Shown piece by piece: positions 12,356 to 19,438 of a stretch of DNA of 19,438 nucleotides. Under the pieces are notes generated by a model. That model was not told the origin of the DNA. It searched no databases and saw nothing but the letters and a program-made list of their open reading frames with translations. Positions within the stretch are counted from its first letter, which is position 1. Each line of letters begins with the position of its first letter. The stretch spans positions 1 through 19,438 of the forward strand of contig CAYLKD010000012.1 in assembly GCA_964384345.1 (NCBI GenBank), read 5' to 3'. This stretch comes from JASLCR01 sp964384345 (GTDB taxonomy: Bacteria > Patescibacteriota > Saccharimonadia > Saccharimonadales > Saccharimonadaceae). The translations under genes and the position numbers were made by a program.

Positions 12356-13827
12356 TCGAATCTTTTGATACGACAACTCATATTGAGCTAGATCCTGTCA
12401 TCATCGTGATCTTCGGTATAACAGGTGATCTATCGACGCGTAAACTCTTACCATCACTCTATGAGCTCATAAAGAATGATTTGCTGCATGAAAAAACAAC
12501 GATTGTTGGCGTGAGTCGCAAAGATATTAATCTTGATGAACTACTCGCAGTCGCAAGAGAAGAAATCCAGTCAAGTGACGGTCACGTAAGCGAAGGGGCA
12601 CTCGCAACATTGGCTGAGCGGATTGATGTCTACAAAATGAATTCAACACAAGCTGAAGAGTTTCCCGGCTTGAGTCAGTACTTGAATACTATTGAGCAGC
12701 AGTCGGGCATGTGTCTCAGGCGTATCTTTTATTTGTCGGTTCCACCGCAGGTAGCCGCACCAATCATTCAACATCTTGGTGAACAAACATTGAGTGGAGG
12801 CTGCGCGCACGGCGTTAGTTCGCGATTGCTTATGGAAAAGCCATTTGGCTTTGATAGTGCCACGGCACAAGATCTTATAGAAATTACGACAAAGCACTTT
12901 GACGAGGATCAGATTTTTCGAATCGATCATTACCTCGCAAAGGAAACGGTACAAAACATCGTCACGTTTCGCTTCCGAAACCCAATTTTTGAGGATATTT
13001 GGAACAACCAATCTATTCAAAGCATCGAAATCGTTGCGGACGAGAAGCTTGATATCGAAGGTCGTGCAAACTTTTATGAGCAAACTGGTGCACTGCGAGA
13101 TCTCATTCAGAGTCACCTTATGTACGTTATGTCCGTAGTGATGATGGATCGGCCGTCTGATCTCATGGATTCTCATCGGATTCATGAAAGTCGATTGGCA
13201 TTTTTACAGTCAGTTGAGCCTATGTCTTCAGACACGATCGCATCTAGAACAGTACGTGGGCAGTATCGAGGCTACATAGACGAAGTCGAAAATTCGTCAT
13301 CGACCGTTGAAACCTTTGTTGCGCTGACGTTATATTCATCAGCCGAAGCATGGAAAGATGTGCCTGTTATTATCCGAACCGGTAAAGCACTTCGTGCCAA
13401 ACAAACGCGGATCACGATCTGTTTTAAGCCAAAGCAAGGTGATCATGAACATACTAATCGTTTAATCTTCTCAATTCAACCAGAAGAAGCGATCACGATT
13501 GAACTCTGGGTCAAAAAACCAGGCTATGAACGAGTTATGCAGACAGCGACAATGAATTTTAACTATAAACAAGCCTTTGACGCAAATGGGCATCCAAATG
13601 CCTATGAACGCGTACTAGTCGATGCAATACGCGGCGACCATACGCTTTTTGCTACAAGTGATGAAGTCATGGCGTCGTGGCGCGTCTTGCAACCAGTACT
13701 TGATGCCTGGGAAGCAGGTGGTGATGATCTAGAGCATTACGACAAGGGATCTGATGGCCCAAGTTTGAACTCACTTGATGGCTTTAATTCAATGATAAAC
13801 CCGGTTACTACGAGCGATATCAACTAG
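12352..13827 (+). CDS. zwf: Glucose-6-phosphate 1-dehydrogenase
   Basis: This gene encodes 491 residues, full length for the family. The cofactor site GITGDLSTRK is at 22-31 (usual form GASGDLAxRK), EKPFG at 162-166 and the substrate motif RIDHYLAKE at 190-198. QTGALRDLIQSHLMYVM (244-260) carries the catalytic His255, and RTGKAL lies near residue 346. It oxidises glucose-6-phosphate to the lactone that pgl opens. The start overlaps the gnd stop (ATGA), giving the order pgl-gnd-zwf, the reverse of the reaction order for the first and last genes. No clear terminator follows; a 6-bp inverted repeat at 13855-13872 overlaps the next promoter instead. Confidence 0.97.
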   Translation: MIESFDTTTHIELDPVIIVIFGITGDLSTRKLLPSLYELIKNDLLHEKTTIVGVSRKDINLDELLAVAREEIQSSDGHVSEGALATLAERIDVYKMNSTQAEEFPGLSQYLNTIEQQSGMCLRRIFYLSVPPQVAAPIIQHLGEQTLSGGCAHGVSSRLLMEKPFGFDSATAQDLIEITTKHFDEDQIFRIDHYLAKETVQNIVTFRFRNPIFEDIWNNQSIQSIEIVADEKLDIEGRANFYEQTGALRDLIQSHLMYVMSVVMMDRPSDLMDSHRIHESRLAFLQSVEPMSSDTIASRTVRGQYRGYIDEVENSSSTVETFVALTLYSSAEAWKDVPVIIRTGKALRAKQTRITICFKPKQGDHEHTNRLIFSIQPEEAITIELWVKKPGYERVMQTATMNFNYKQAFDANGHPNAYERVLVDAIRGDHTLFATSDEVMASWRVLQPVLDAWEAGGDDLEHYDKGSDGPSLNSLDGFNSMINPVTTSDIN

Positions 13828-13865
13828 TACACAAAACAGCGTGATTGCTCGCTCCATAGCCCTTA

Positions 13866-13874
13866 TGCTATGAT
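13866..13874 (+). promoter_or_regulatory. Extended -10 promoter with overlapping inverted repeat
   Basis: TGC followed by TATGAT (13869-13874) is preceded by TTGCTC (13845-13850) at 18 bases. CATAGC (13855-13860) and GCTATG (13867-13872) form a perfect 6-bp inverted repeat that overlaps the -10 box and could be an operator. Confidence 0.5.
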
Positions 13875-13912
13875 GAGAATAACAAGTTTTAGGTAAGTGG
13901 AGAAACATACAC

Positions 13913-14524
13913 ATGGATAGGGGACCATTTCGTGCCCAGCGACCAACTGATAGGAAGCCAGCACCGACCTATCGGCAACCAGAAGATGCTCATCAGCCGT
14001 CGGTAGAAACGCCGGCTAAGACAGCCATTCCTCCAGCGCATCGTGAAGCTGTGGCTCATCGCGCAACTGAGGCCAAAGACCACTCGCGTGCGAAACGCAG
14101 TCGAATGCCATTTGTGATTGCTGCAACAGTTCTTTTGCTTCTGATTGGAGGCTGTTTTGCTTGGACGAAGCTCGGTGCAACCGGCGGCGAGGCAATTGAT
14201 AGCAGCAAATATCAAGCGGTATTCTTTAACAACGGACAGGTATATTTTGGTAAATTGCATGCATTCACCAAAGATTCATTGAAACTGACCGATATTTTTT
14301 ACTTGCAGACTCAAAAAACAACTGACACTACCGACCCAGCGAACCCACAGAAAACATCAACCGATGAGAATAACAATGTGCAACTTATCAAACTCGGAAA
14401 TGAAATCCATGGGCCTGAAGATCAAATGATCATCCAAAAGAGCCAAGTATTATTTTATGAGAACCTTAAATCAGATGGCAATGTCGCAAAGTCTATAGAC
14501 AAGTACGATACATCTAAGAAATAA
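13913..14524 (+). CDS. Membrane-anchored hypothetical protein
   Basis: This gene encodes 203 residues. GTGGAGA about 9 bases before ATG 13913 supports the start. Residues 1-64 are Pro-, Arg- and His-rich and disordered, probably cytoplasmic. Residues 65-85 form one membrane helix. The rest is extracytoplasmic, with strands around AVFFNNGQVYFGKLHAF and DSLKLTDIFYLQT, a Thr/Asn-rich linker and a Lys-rich end. The central NGQVYFGKLxxxxxxxLKLTDIFYL motif recurs, to my memory, in unannotated Saccharibacteria and Parcubacteria anchored proteins; I cannot assign a function. It lies 85 bases after zwf but has its own promoter and is followed by a strong terminator. Confidence 0.8.
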   Translation: MDRGPFRAQRPTDRKPAPTYRQPEDAHQPSVETPAKTAIPPAHREAVAHRATEAKDHSRAKRSRMPFVIAATVLLLLIGGCFAWTKLGATGGEAIDSSKYQAVFFNNGQVYFGKLHAFTKDSLKLTDIFYLQTQKTTDTTDPANPQKTSTDENNNVQLIKLGNEIHGPEDQMIIQKSQVLFYENLKSDGNVAKSIDKYDTSKK

Positions 14525-14540
14525 GTACAGAACATATATC

Positions 14541-14573
14541 ATAAAACTGCAGGGATATTGCCGGCAGTTTTAT
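14541..14573. terminator. Bidirectional terminator between convergent genes
   Basis: ATAAAACTGC (14541-14550) and GCAGTTTTAT (14564-14573) are perfect reverse complements, and an inner GG/CC pair closes the loop further. The T and A runs on each side suit termination from both directions. Confidence 0.8.
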
Positions 14574-14574
14574 A

Positions 14575-15084
14575 TTAGGTGAGGGATTGGATGTATTTCG
14601 TCCAGGATTCATTACTCACTTTACTATATGACTTGATAAGAATAAGTAAGTTATTTTTTGTGAATATAATCGATTGAGGTCCTTTTGCAGAAGAGCCGAT
14701 ATACACGGCTACGCCACCTGCATCTATCTTGTCAGTCGCATTGTAGCTATTAGCGAGTGAAGCTACATGCCCATCGACATTATCCTCGAAATCTTTTGGT
14801 ACCGATTGCTCACTGACAGTAATCGCAGCACCATCGACTGTATCAGCATAGGCATAGGCTGGATCACTTTCGGGTGGGCTTACTCGTTTCCAGCCCCCGA
14901 GGCTATCGATAGTTCTACCTTGGGGCAGAAGTGTCTTGTATGCAGGAGATGTATCACTTGAGTCTCCACCTGACGTGAATGCAACGCCTCGGCCGTCGAA
15001 GCCATTGGTCGCAAAATACACAGCAACGGCAAGTGCGCTTACTCCAAAAAGTATCGCACCGGTAAATATATATTTTTTATTCAT
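14575..15084 (-). CDS. Small membrane-anchored hypothetical protein
   Basis: This gene encodes 169 residues. Residues 5-25 form an N-terminal membrane anchor or uncleaved signal. A Gly/Ser/Asp-rich linker to about residue 45 precedes an extracytoplasmic domain with a GWKRVSPPESDPAYAYAD segment and a C-terminal strand pattern (VAVYIGSSAKGPQSIIFTKNNLLILIKS). I do not recognise a family. Its start lies 28 bases after the stop of the large surface gene, so the two could be one transcript, but a TATACT box just before it suggests a promoter of its own. There is no Shine-Dalgarno. Confidence 0.75.
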   Translation of the reverse strand: MNKKYIFTGAILFGVSALAVAVYFATNGFDGRGVAFTSGGDSSDTSPAYKTLLPQGRTIDSLGGWKRVSPPESDPAYAYADTVDGAAITVSEQSVPKDFEDNVDGHVASLANSYNATDKIDAGGVAVYIGSSAKGPQSIIFTKNNLLILIKSYSKVSNESWTKYIQSLT

Positions 15085-15095
15085 CGCTACAATCT

Positions 15096-15101
15096 AGTAT
15101 A
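15096..15101 (-). promoter_or_regulatory. Candidate -10 box for the small anchored protein
   Basis: TATACT on the minus strand ends 11 bases before ATG 15084. The -35 is unclear. Confidence 0.4.
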
Positions 15102-15112
15102 TCCTAGTGGTG

Positions 15113-18100
15113 CTACTTGTTGCTAAAGGCGAAGTTGAGTGTTCCGACGTAGGCATTTGCGCTGCTTTTCGCGCTGACATTTGCTTTGATGAGAATACTG
15201 TTGCCAGCCGCAAATCCACACGTCGACGGATCGCTGGTTCCACTCGCCGTTCCTGTTTGCCAGCTTGTCTGTGCTCCGGTTGATACCGAAACAGTTGTGC
15301 CACATGCAATCAAGCCAGAGCTACTCTTTTTGTAGACATCATACGTGACGCTCGAGTTAGTGCTGTCGGTGCGTCCCATGAGCGATGTTGACCCAGCGAC
15401 AAAACTGGTAAATGTGCTCGGAAGTTGATAAGTGACAAAGATGCTATATGTTTGAGCGGTAGTTGTAGTCGGTGTAGTCCACTTGTAAAAGTTATAGGTT
15501 TCGTTAGTGCCGCAGATTGTCGGCTGGCTACTTGTACCGTCATTGATGTGCAACGTATCTGAACATAAACCTGCAGTCATTGTACCGTCGCCCGTGCCTT
15601 GTAAAACCGCGCCAGCAAACTCTGGACTAAAAGTCACAAATGAATCTGGGCTAGAGCTACACTTGCCCCATCCATCCGAGTTGTAACATTTGACGGCTTT
15701 TGCAGAAGTATCGTAGTACATGCTGCCAATGATACCCGCGCCGCTTGCAGTCGGTGTAGTTGATGCAATATCGAGGCGCAGGAGCTTTGGCTGTCCAGAA
15801 CCAGTTCCAGTTCCTATTTGAACATTTGCTCCTAGGTTGATAGAAGTTGCATTAGAGCTTCCGATACTGAGCGTACTTGCAGTCGCTGCATCGATTCCAG
15901 GTGTTATCACCTGAGTACCGGCGATAATAGTACCTGATACGTTGATACTGCCAGTATCTGCTGTACCTGGTGTCGAGCCTTGCAAACTGACCTTGGCCCC
16001 TCCGCCACCGCCACAGTTTGCAAGCCCAACCGTACAAAGAGTATCATTAGCAGTCAGTACTGGAATCGTAAGCGTGTAATTGCCGGTTTGAGCACCTGAT
16101 ACAACCGTAACTTTATTGGCATTTGTGCTATTGTTGAAAACGATTGTTCCATTCGCACTGCTGCTTGTACCAAGAGTTAGACTTGAAGTGCCGCTAATGG
16201 CACCAGTTACATCCGTGTTACCCTGAAGTTTGATAGAGCCTGCCGGCTGAACCACATAATTACTACTACCATCAATTTGACCGCCGAAGACCGTACCTGT
16301 ACCATTGTTCTGAATAGTTCCCCCGCCGAGACTGTTGCCGCTAAGGTAGTTGTTATCGGAAGTGTTGTTGCTAAGACTAATAGAATAGTTTGATGTTGTA
16401 TGCGTATCATCATTGATTGTGTTATTGGTGATAGTATTTAAGTCAGAAGCAGCGAGGTAGATACTATCATTGTTCGTTGTACCACCATTATTTACTAAGT
16501 TATTAGCATTAATAACATTGCTGTTAGCTGAAGCGGATAAATAAATCCCTCGAAGGTTGCTGTTACTTACCACGTTGCCATTAAGTGTGTTATACGTCGT
16601 CGCGTTGAGTACGATACTTGTAGAGTTATAGCTAAATACGTTGTCACTGGCATTGTTTGTTCCAGTATCAGATATGTATAGTCCGTATCTACCGCTAGCA
16701 ACAATGTTGTTTCCAGTCATTGTGTTTGCTGTAGAAAATGTCAGGTAGATTCCGTCTGAACTGTTATTTTTTATATTATTTCCTGTGATGCTATTCCTGG
16801 CCGATGAGCTCAAGTATATACCTCTGTTTGAGTTATCGGTTACCGTGTTATTGCTAATTATATTGTTAGAAGAGAATGAAAGCGACAAACCAGAACCACC
16901 ATATACGTTTCGCATAGTAACACCAGTGACTAACCCACCACTTCGACTGGTGGCGGTGTCGCCCATATGGACGAAGCTTATTCCATCTGTTACGCCTGCT
17001 GTTTGACCGGCTTTATTACCATCAACTGTTAGGTCGCGAACCGTCACACCAATTCCTGTTGTTGCATCGGTATTTGTAATCATGGACAACGTACCATTCA
17101 AGCTGTTTGGTATCGTTATGATCGTTCCGATCCCAGCACCACTTAGAACTGTGTTATTAGGTATTGATATACTCGCGTTTACGGTAAATGTACCTTCAGC
17201 TAGATACACTTTTCCTCCAGCTGCTGCGGTAAGAGCTGCGTTTATTACTGTTTGATCTCCCGTACCTGTGGCAACATAATCTGCTGCGTCCTTGACCGAT
17301 TGATTACTATTGCTTGCAGCGACAACTTTTGTCGACGTCGATCGGTCTGATTGCCATTTTCCATTTGCATAAACAAGAAGTTGCTTGGTCGTCGTATCAA
17401 AATAAACCATACCTTCGGTAGGGCTTGACGGTCGTGTACCAGTAGAGCCACCAGCAATTGTCAGGCTTTTGCCAGGGGCTACGGCGACGTCTTCGTTGAG
17501 ATTAATAGATGTAGCATTCGTTGTGCCAATCTGCAATGCGCCAGCCGATGCGGTGTCAATGTTTGAAGCATTTAGTACGCCACCGACGGTACCATTACCA
17601 GTGACGTTGAAATCAGCTGTTTGTGGTGAAGTGGAGTTCTGCAAAAATCCAGATGCAGCGATGCCACCGAGGCTGCCAGCATTGAGAGCATATGGAGTTG
17701 CGCTAATCTTTTTCATAGGAAGCATCTCACCATCTGCAGTACATGCACCACTACCAAAGGTTGTACAAGAGGAGGCAACGCCACCAATGTTCATAGAGAT
17801 CCATAGAGTAGCTTGATCCCAGTCAACACTAGTACCAAACGGATTGTTTGAACCCAAATCAATGGCCCAATAGCCGTTTTTGACATCGACACCACTTGTG
17901 CCGCCGTTATTGACGTAGCTTTCAGTCCATTTGAGTGTTCCACCTGGGTTGCCAGCAGCGGTACCGGTACCACCTTGGTAAATTTTGAACTGAAAATTAT
18001 AATGACCATCAGGAACCACGGAGCCCGCGCTAGTAAGCAGGCGCCCCTGGAAGCTGATCGTCCTTGTGACATTCGGTACTGCTTCAACTCGTGAAGCATG

Positions 18101-18208
18101 GGCTAAGAAAAGCGTTGTGGTTAACGCAACACATAGCGTAAGAATACCTGCTGTTCGCAAAGCACGACGCCGATTAAAAATAGTGGGGAGGTGGGACCAC
18201 ACAGTCAT
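15113..18208 (-). CDS. Large secreted surface protein with a right-handed beta-helix
   Basis: This gene encodes 1031 residues. A basic start and a hydrophobic stretch at about 18-36 form a signal peptide, with cleavage probably after the VEA near residue 43. The N-terminal module (ISFQGRLL, GHYNFQFKIYQGG, MKKISATPYALNAG) is a form I recall from CPR surface proteins. A PSSPTEGMVYFDTTTKQLLV motif at about 260-280 resembles phage tail-fibre and collar proteins. A pectate-lyase-like entry (VINAALTAAAGGKVYLAEG) leads into a beta-helix at about 390-626 with repeated N-x-(I/V)-x-x-N and GIYLS turns (NosD/PbH1 type). Two related modules, ATSINL with a preceding IGTTN or IGSSN, flank the middle. The end is a beta-sandwich-like domain with Cys pairs. 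There is no sortase motif or C-terminal anchor. It is probably an adhesin or glycan-binding or degrading protein. Confidence 0.85.
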   Translation of the reverse strand: MTVWSHLPTIFNRRRALRTAGILTLCVALTTTLFLAHASRVEAVPNVTRTISFQGRLLTSAGSVVPDGHYNFQFKIYQGGTGTAAGNPGGTLKWTESYVNNGGTSGVDVKNGYWAIDLGSNNPFGTSVDWDQATLWISMNIGGVASSCTTFGSGACTADGEMLPMKKISATPYALNAGSLGGIAASGFLQNSTSPQTADFNVTGNGTVGGVLNASNIDTASAGALQIGTTNATSINLNEDVAVAPGKSLTIAGGSTGTRPSSPTEGMVYFDTTTKQLLVYANGKWQSDRSTSTKVVAASNSNQSVKDAADYVATGTGDQTVINAALTAAAGGKVYLAEGTFTVNASISIPNNTVLSGAGIGTIITIPNSLNGTLSMITNTDATTGIGVTVRDLTVDGNKAGQTAGVTDGISFVHMGDTATSRSGGLVTGVTMRNVYGGSGLSLSFSSNNIISNNTVTDNSNRGIYLSSSARNSITGNNIKNNSSDGIYLTFSTANTMTGNNIVASGRYGLYISDTGTNNASDNVFSYNSTSIVLNATTYNTLNGNVVSNSNLRGIYLSASANSNVINANNLVNNGGTTNNDSIYLAASDLNTITNNTINDDTHTTSNYSISLSNNTSDNNYLSGNSLGGGTIQNNGTGTVFGGQIDGSSNYVVQPAGSIKLQGNTDVTGAISGTSSLTLGTSSSANGTIVFNNSTNANKVTVVSGAQTGNYTLTIPVLTANDTLCTVGLANCGGGGGAKVSLQGSTPGTADTGSINVSGTIIAGTQVITPGIDAATASTLSIGSSNATSINLGANVQIGTGTGSGQPKLLRLDIASTTPTASGAGIIGSMYYDTSAKAVKCYNSDGWGKCSSSPDSFVTFSPEFAGAVLQGTGDGTMTAGLCSDTLHINDGTSSQPTICGTNETYNFYKWTTPTTTTAQTYSIFVTYQLPSTFTSFVAGSTSLMGRTDSTNSSVTYDVYKKSSSGLIACGTTVSVSTGAQTSWQTGTASGTSDPSTCGFAAGNSILIKANVSAKSSANAYVGTLNFAFSNK

Positions 18209-18244
18209 TTTTGTTGTTTTTCTTTATTTTCTACACTGTTATCG

Positions 18245-18250
18245 TGTCAA
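18245..18250 (-). promoter_or_regulatory. -35 box of the large surface gene promoter
   Basis: A perfect TTGACA on the minus strand lies 36 bases before ATG 18208. The expected -10 position is only AT-rich (AATAAA-like), and no Shine-Dalgarno is seen. Confidence 0.4.
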
Positions 18251-18396
18251 AAATATTTGTTTCACTTCCGACGTGTGGTGGCCCATCAAAGCTTGAATTT
18301 ATTCTACCATAAGCACCATGGGTTCACAATGAATCACCAGCTGCACAAACACCTTAAAACACTTCCTCAATCGCACCAAAATTCGCTTCGTGGTTA

Positions 18397-18405
18397 TGCT
18401 ATAAT
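18397..18405 (+). promoter_or_regulatory. Extended -10 promoter for the signal-peptide protein
   Basis: TGC followed by a perfect TATAAT (18400-18405) is a strong extended -10 box. The divergent spacer 18209-18431 otherwise holds no gene. Confidence 0.65.
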
Positions 18406-18414
18406 TACCACACT

Positions 18415-18432
18415 ATGGAGAGCAAAGACTAG
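18415..18432 (+). other. Possible five-codon leader ORF (MESKD)
   Basis: ATG at 18415 is 9 bases after the TATAAT, the same spacing as the leaderless genes. It reads five codons and stops at TAG 18430, which overlaps the GTG start of the next gene by one base (TAGTG). Its second codon also supplies the GGAG of the ribosome site, so it may be chance. Confidence 0.25.
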
Positions 18433-19277
18433 TGGGTTTACCTCAACGCTTCGTTGTATGCGCGGTGATGGTACTAATTGGTACCGTTGCATCTGTTACA
18501 ACTGCATCTGCGGTGAGCTTGGGCGGCGGTAGTGTGCAAGGCTACGCTGCTGAAACGCCGCTTGATAACGGCACAATAGTGCAACTAACTGGCAAAGATT
18601 CAAATAAAGTAAAAATTGCGACGCAATCTGAACTGCAAAACATGTTTGGCGTGACTGTCGATCGAAATCAGCTGACGTTTACAATTTCAAACGAGAACTT
18701 ACAAAACGAAGCCTACGTTGCAGTGTCGGGTACGTATAGCGTGCTCGTTAGTACGCAAGGCGGTTCGATTTCTGCCGGTGACTACGTAACACTTTCTTCA
18801 ATAAACGGTGTGGCTATGAAGGCCGGCACGGAAGAAAAAACAGTATTTGGCCGCGCAGCCGGATCATTCGATGGCAAAGGTGTGACGCTCGGTACTTCGA
18901 CACTAAAGGATTCGACAGGTAAAACTAGCAAAACTGTCGCGCTTGGTACTGTCTCGGTAACGATTAACATTCAGCGCAATCCCAACGAAAAAAGTACCAA
19001 AGTAAATGTTCCAGACGTACTTCAGCGCATTGGACAAGCCATCGCCGAAAAACAAGTTAGTGCGGTGCGTATCTATTTGAGCATGGGGATCACCGCAGTG
19101 AGTCTAATCGCGGCTATCGTCGTACTGTATTCGGGTGTTCGTAATGGCCTGATCTCAATTGGTCGTAATCCAATGTCTAAACAATCAATCTTTCGAGCAC
19201 TACTTGAGATCATATTAACGAGCATATTGATTTTAATAATTGGGCTTTTCGCGGTATATTTACTATTGAAGCTATGA
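18432..19277 (+). CDS. Signal-peptide protein with two C-terminal membrane helices
   Basis: This gene encodes 281 residues with a GTG start, preceded by GGAG at 18417-18420 (11 bases away). A signal peptide ends at ASA (residues 25-27). The outer domain is beta-rich with GSISAGDYVTLSSINGVAMKAG at 111-132, a pattern I recall from phage tail-fibre-type and CPR surface proteins, where a GD(Y/L)(V/L)T turn is followed by GxAMKA. A linker with NPNEKSTKVNV precedes two membrane helices at about 213-235 and 256-279, joined by a basic loop (NGLISIGRNPMSKQS). The topology puts about 180 residues outside the cell and both helices at the end. I cannot name the function. It is divergent from the large surface gene, so both may serve the cell surface. 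The next gene begins 26 bases later. Confidence 0.8.
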   Translation: MGLPQRFVVCAVMVLIGTVASVTTASAVSLGGGSVQGYAAETPLDNGTIVQLTGKDSNKVKIATQSELQNMFGVTVDRNQLTFTISNENLQNEAYVAVSGTYSVLVSTQGGSISAGDYVTLSSINGVAMKAGTEEKTVFGRAAGSFDGKGVTLGTSTLKDSTGKTSKTVALGTVSVTINIQRNPNEKSTKVNVPDVLQRIGQAIAEKQVSAVRIYLSMGITAVSLIAAIVVLYSGVRNGLISIGRNPMSKQSIFRALLEIILTSILILIIGLFAVYLLLKL

Positions 19278-19303
19278 CGAGTTAGGTAAGGTGGGTTAAC
19301 TAA

Positions 19304-19438
19304 ATGGGTTTATTTCATAAACAAACAGATACACAATCAGTCGATGACGAGATCGCTATTCGCGAGCGTCAATTCATGGATGCAAATTTTCGCGAGGAAC
19401 TGCGTAACCACGCACGGTTGTACTTTGATAAAGTTATC
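19304..19438 (+). CDS. Unknown protein, cut by the window end
   Basis: Forty-five codons are visible from ATG 19304, and AAGGTGGG about 9 bases upstream is a clear ribosome site. The N-terminus is charged and helical (DDEIAIRERQF, NFREELRNHARLYFDKV), with no signal peptide, so it is probably cytoplasmic. It lies 26 bases after the preceding gene, in the same direction, with no terminator between, so an operon is likely. Too little is visible to name a family. Confidence 0.65.
   Translation, partial: MGLFHKQTDTQSVDDEIAIRERQFMDANFREELRNHARLYFDKVI

Noticed and set aside
12643..13185. 180-codon open frame antisense to zwf
   Set aside because: It lies wholly inside the conserved G6PD gene, has no ribosome site and a composition typical of a shadow frame.
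15113..18208. Prophage tail fibre
   Set aside because: It has a signal peptide and no capsid, terminase, portal or baseplate gene lies nearby; a cellular surface protein fits better.

Overview
The window reads like a compact, gene-dense genome from the Candidate Phyla Radiation, most likely Candidatus Saccharibacteria (TM7). The grounds are the kind of genes present: a secreted array of Ig-like repeats, a very large surface beta-helix protein, many short lineage-specific membrane-anchored proteins, and a compact oxidative pentose phosphate operon. The standard genetic code fits. TGG encodes Trp, and no long conserved reading frame is interrupted by in-frame TGA, which argues against the SR1/Gracilibacteria UGA=Gly code. 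This placement is an inference from gene content, not from a marker gene. I see no rRNA, tRNA, CRISPR array or insertion sequence.

Layout. Positions 3-1893 hold the 3' part of a secreted Ig-repeat protein that ends in a cytochrome b5-like domain, followed by a membrane-anchored DUF4352-like protein. Positions 1915-3131 hold a DUF1905/YdeI protein, a small three-helix membrane protein and a Nudix hydrolase. Positions 3150-5584 hold an unknown gene on the minus strand, a frameshifted DUF2726 gene, a P-loop kinase and an acidic unknown protein. Positions 5692-7764 hold a family 2 glycosyltransferase and a DUF2130 coiled-coil/nuclease-like protein. Positions 7765-8655 hold a mechanosensitive-channel-like protein with a structured leader. 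A convergent terminator region follows. On the minus strand at 8825-9361 lies a probable Mu Gam-like (Ku-like, DNA-end-binding) protein. A divergent spacer then leads to a DJ-1/PfpI protein and a seven-helix membrane protein. Positions 10779-13827 are the operon pgl-gnd-zwf, all three oxidative steps from glucose-6-phosphate to ribulose-5-phosphate. After a membrane-anchored unknown protein and a shared terminator, the minus strand carries a small anchored protein and a 1031-residue surface beta-helix protein. Divergent from that is a signal-peptide protein with two C-terminal membrane helices, then a gene cut by the window end.

How it works together. The two ends of the window are about the cell surface. 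The middle holds metabolism, nucleic-acid-related and envelope functions. Two modes of translation start appear side by side. About half the genes have a clear Shine-Dalgarno sequence. The others have a -10 promoter box only 6-11 bases before the start codon and no Shine-Dalgarno, as expected for leaderless mRNAs. Several promoters share an extended -10 of the form TGCTATNNT.

The observations most worth a second look are the cytochrome b5-like domain on a secreted Ig-repeat protein, the stand-alone Gam-like gene flanked by structured intergenic elements, the palindrome and nested hairpin before the mechanosensitive channel gene, the 9-bp perfect inverted repeat in the PfpI leader, and the single-base frameshift in the DUF2726 gene.
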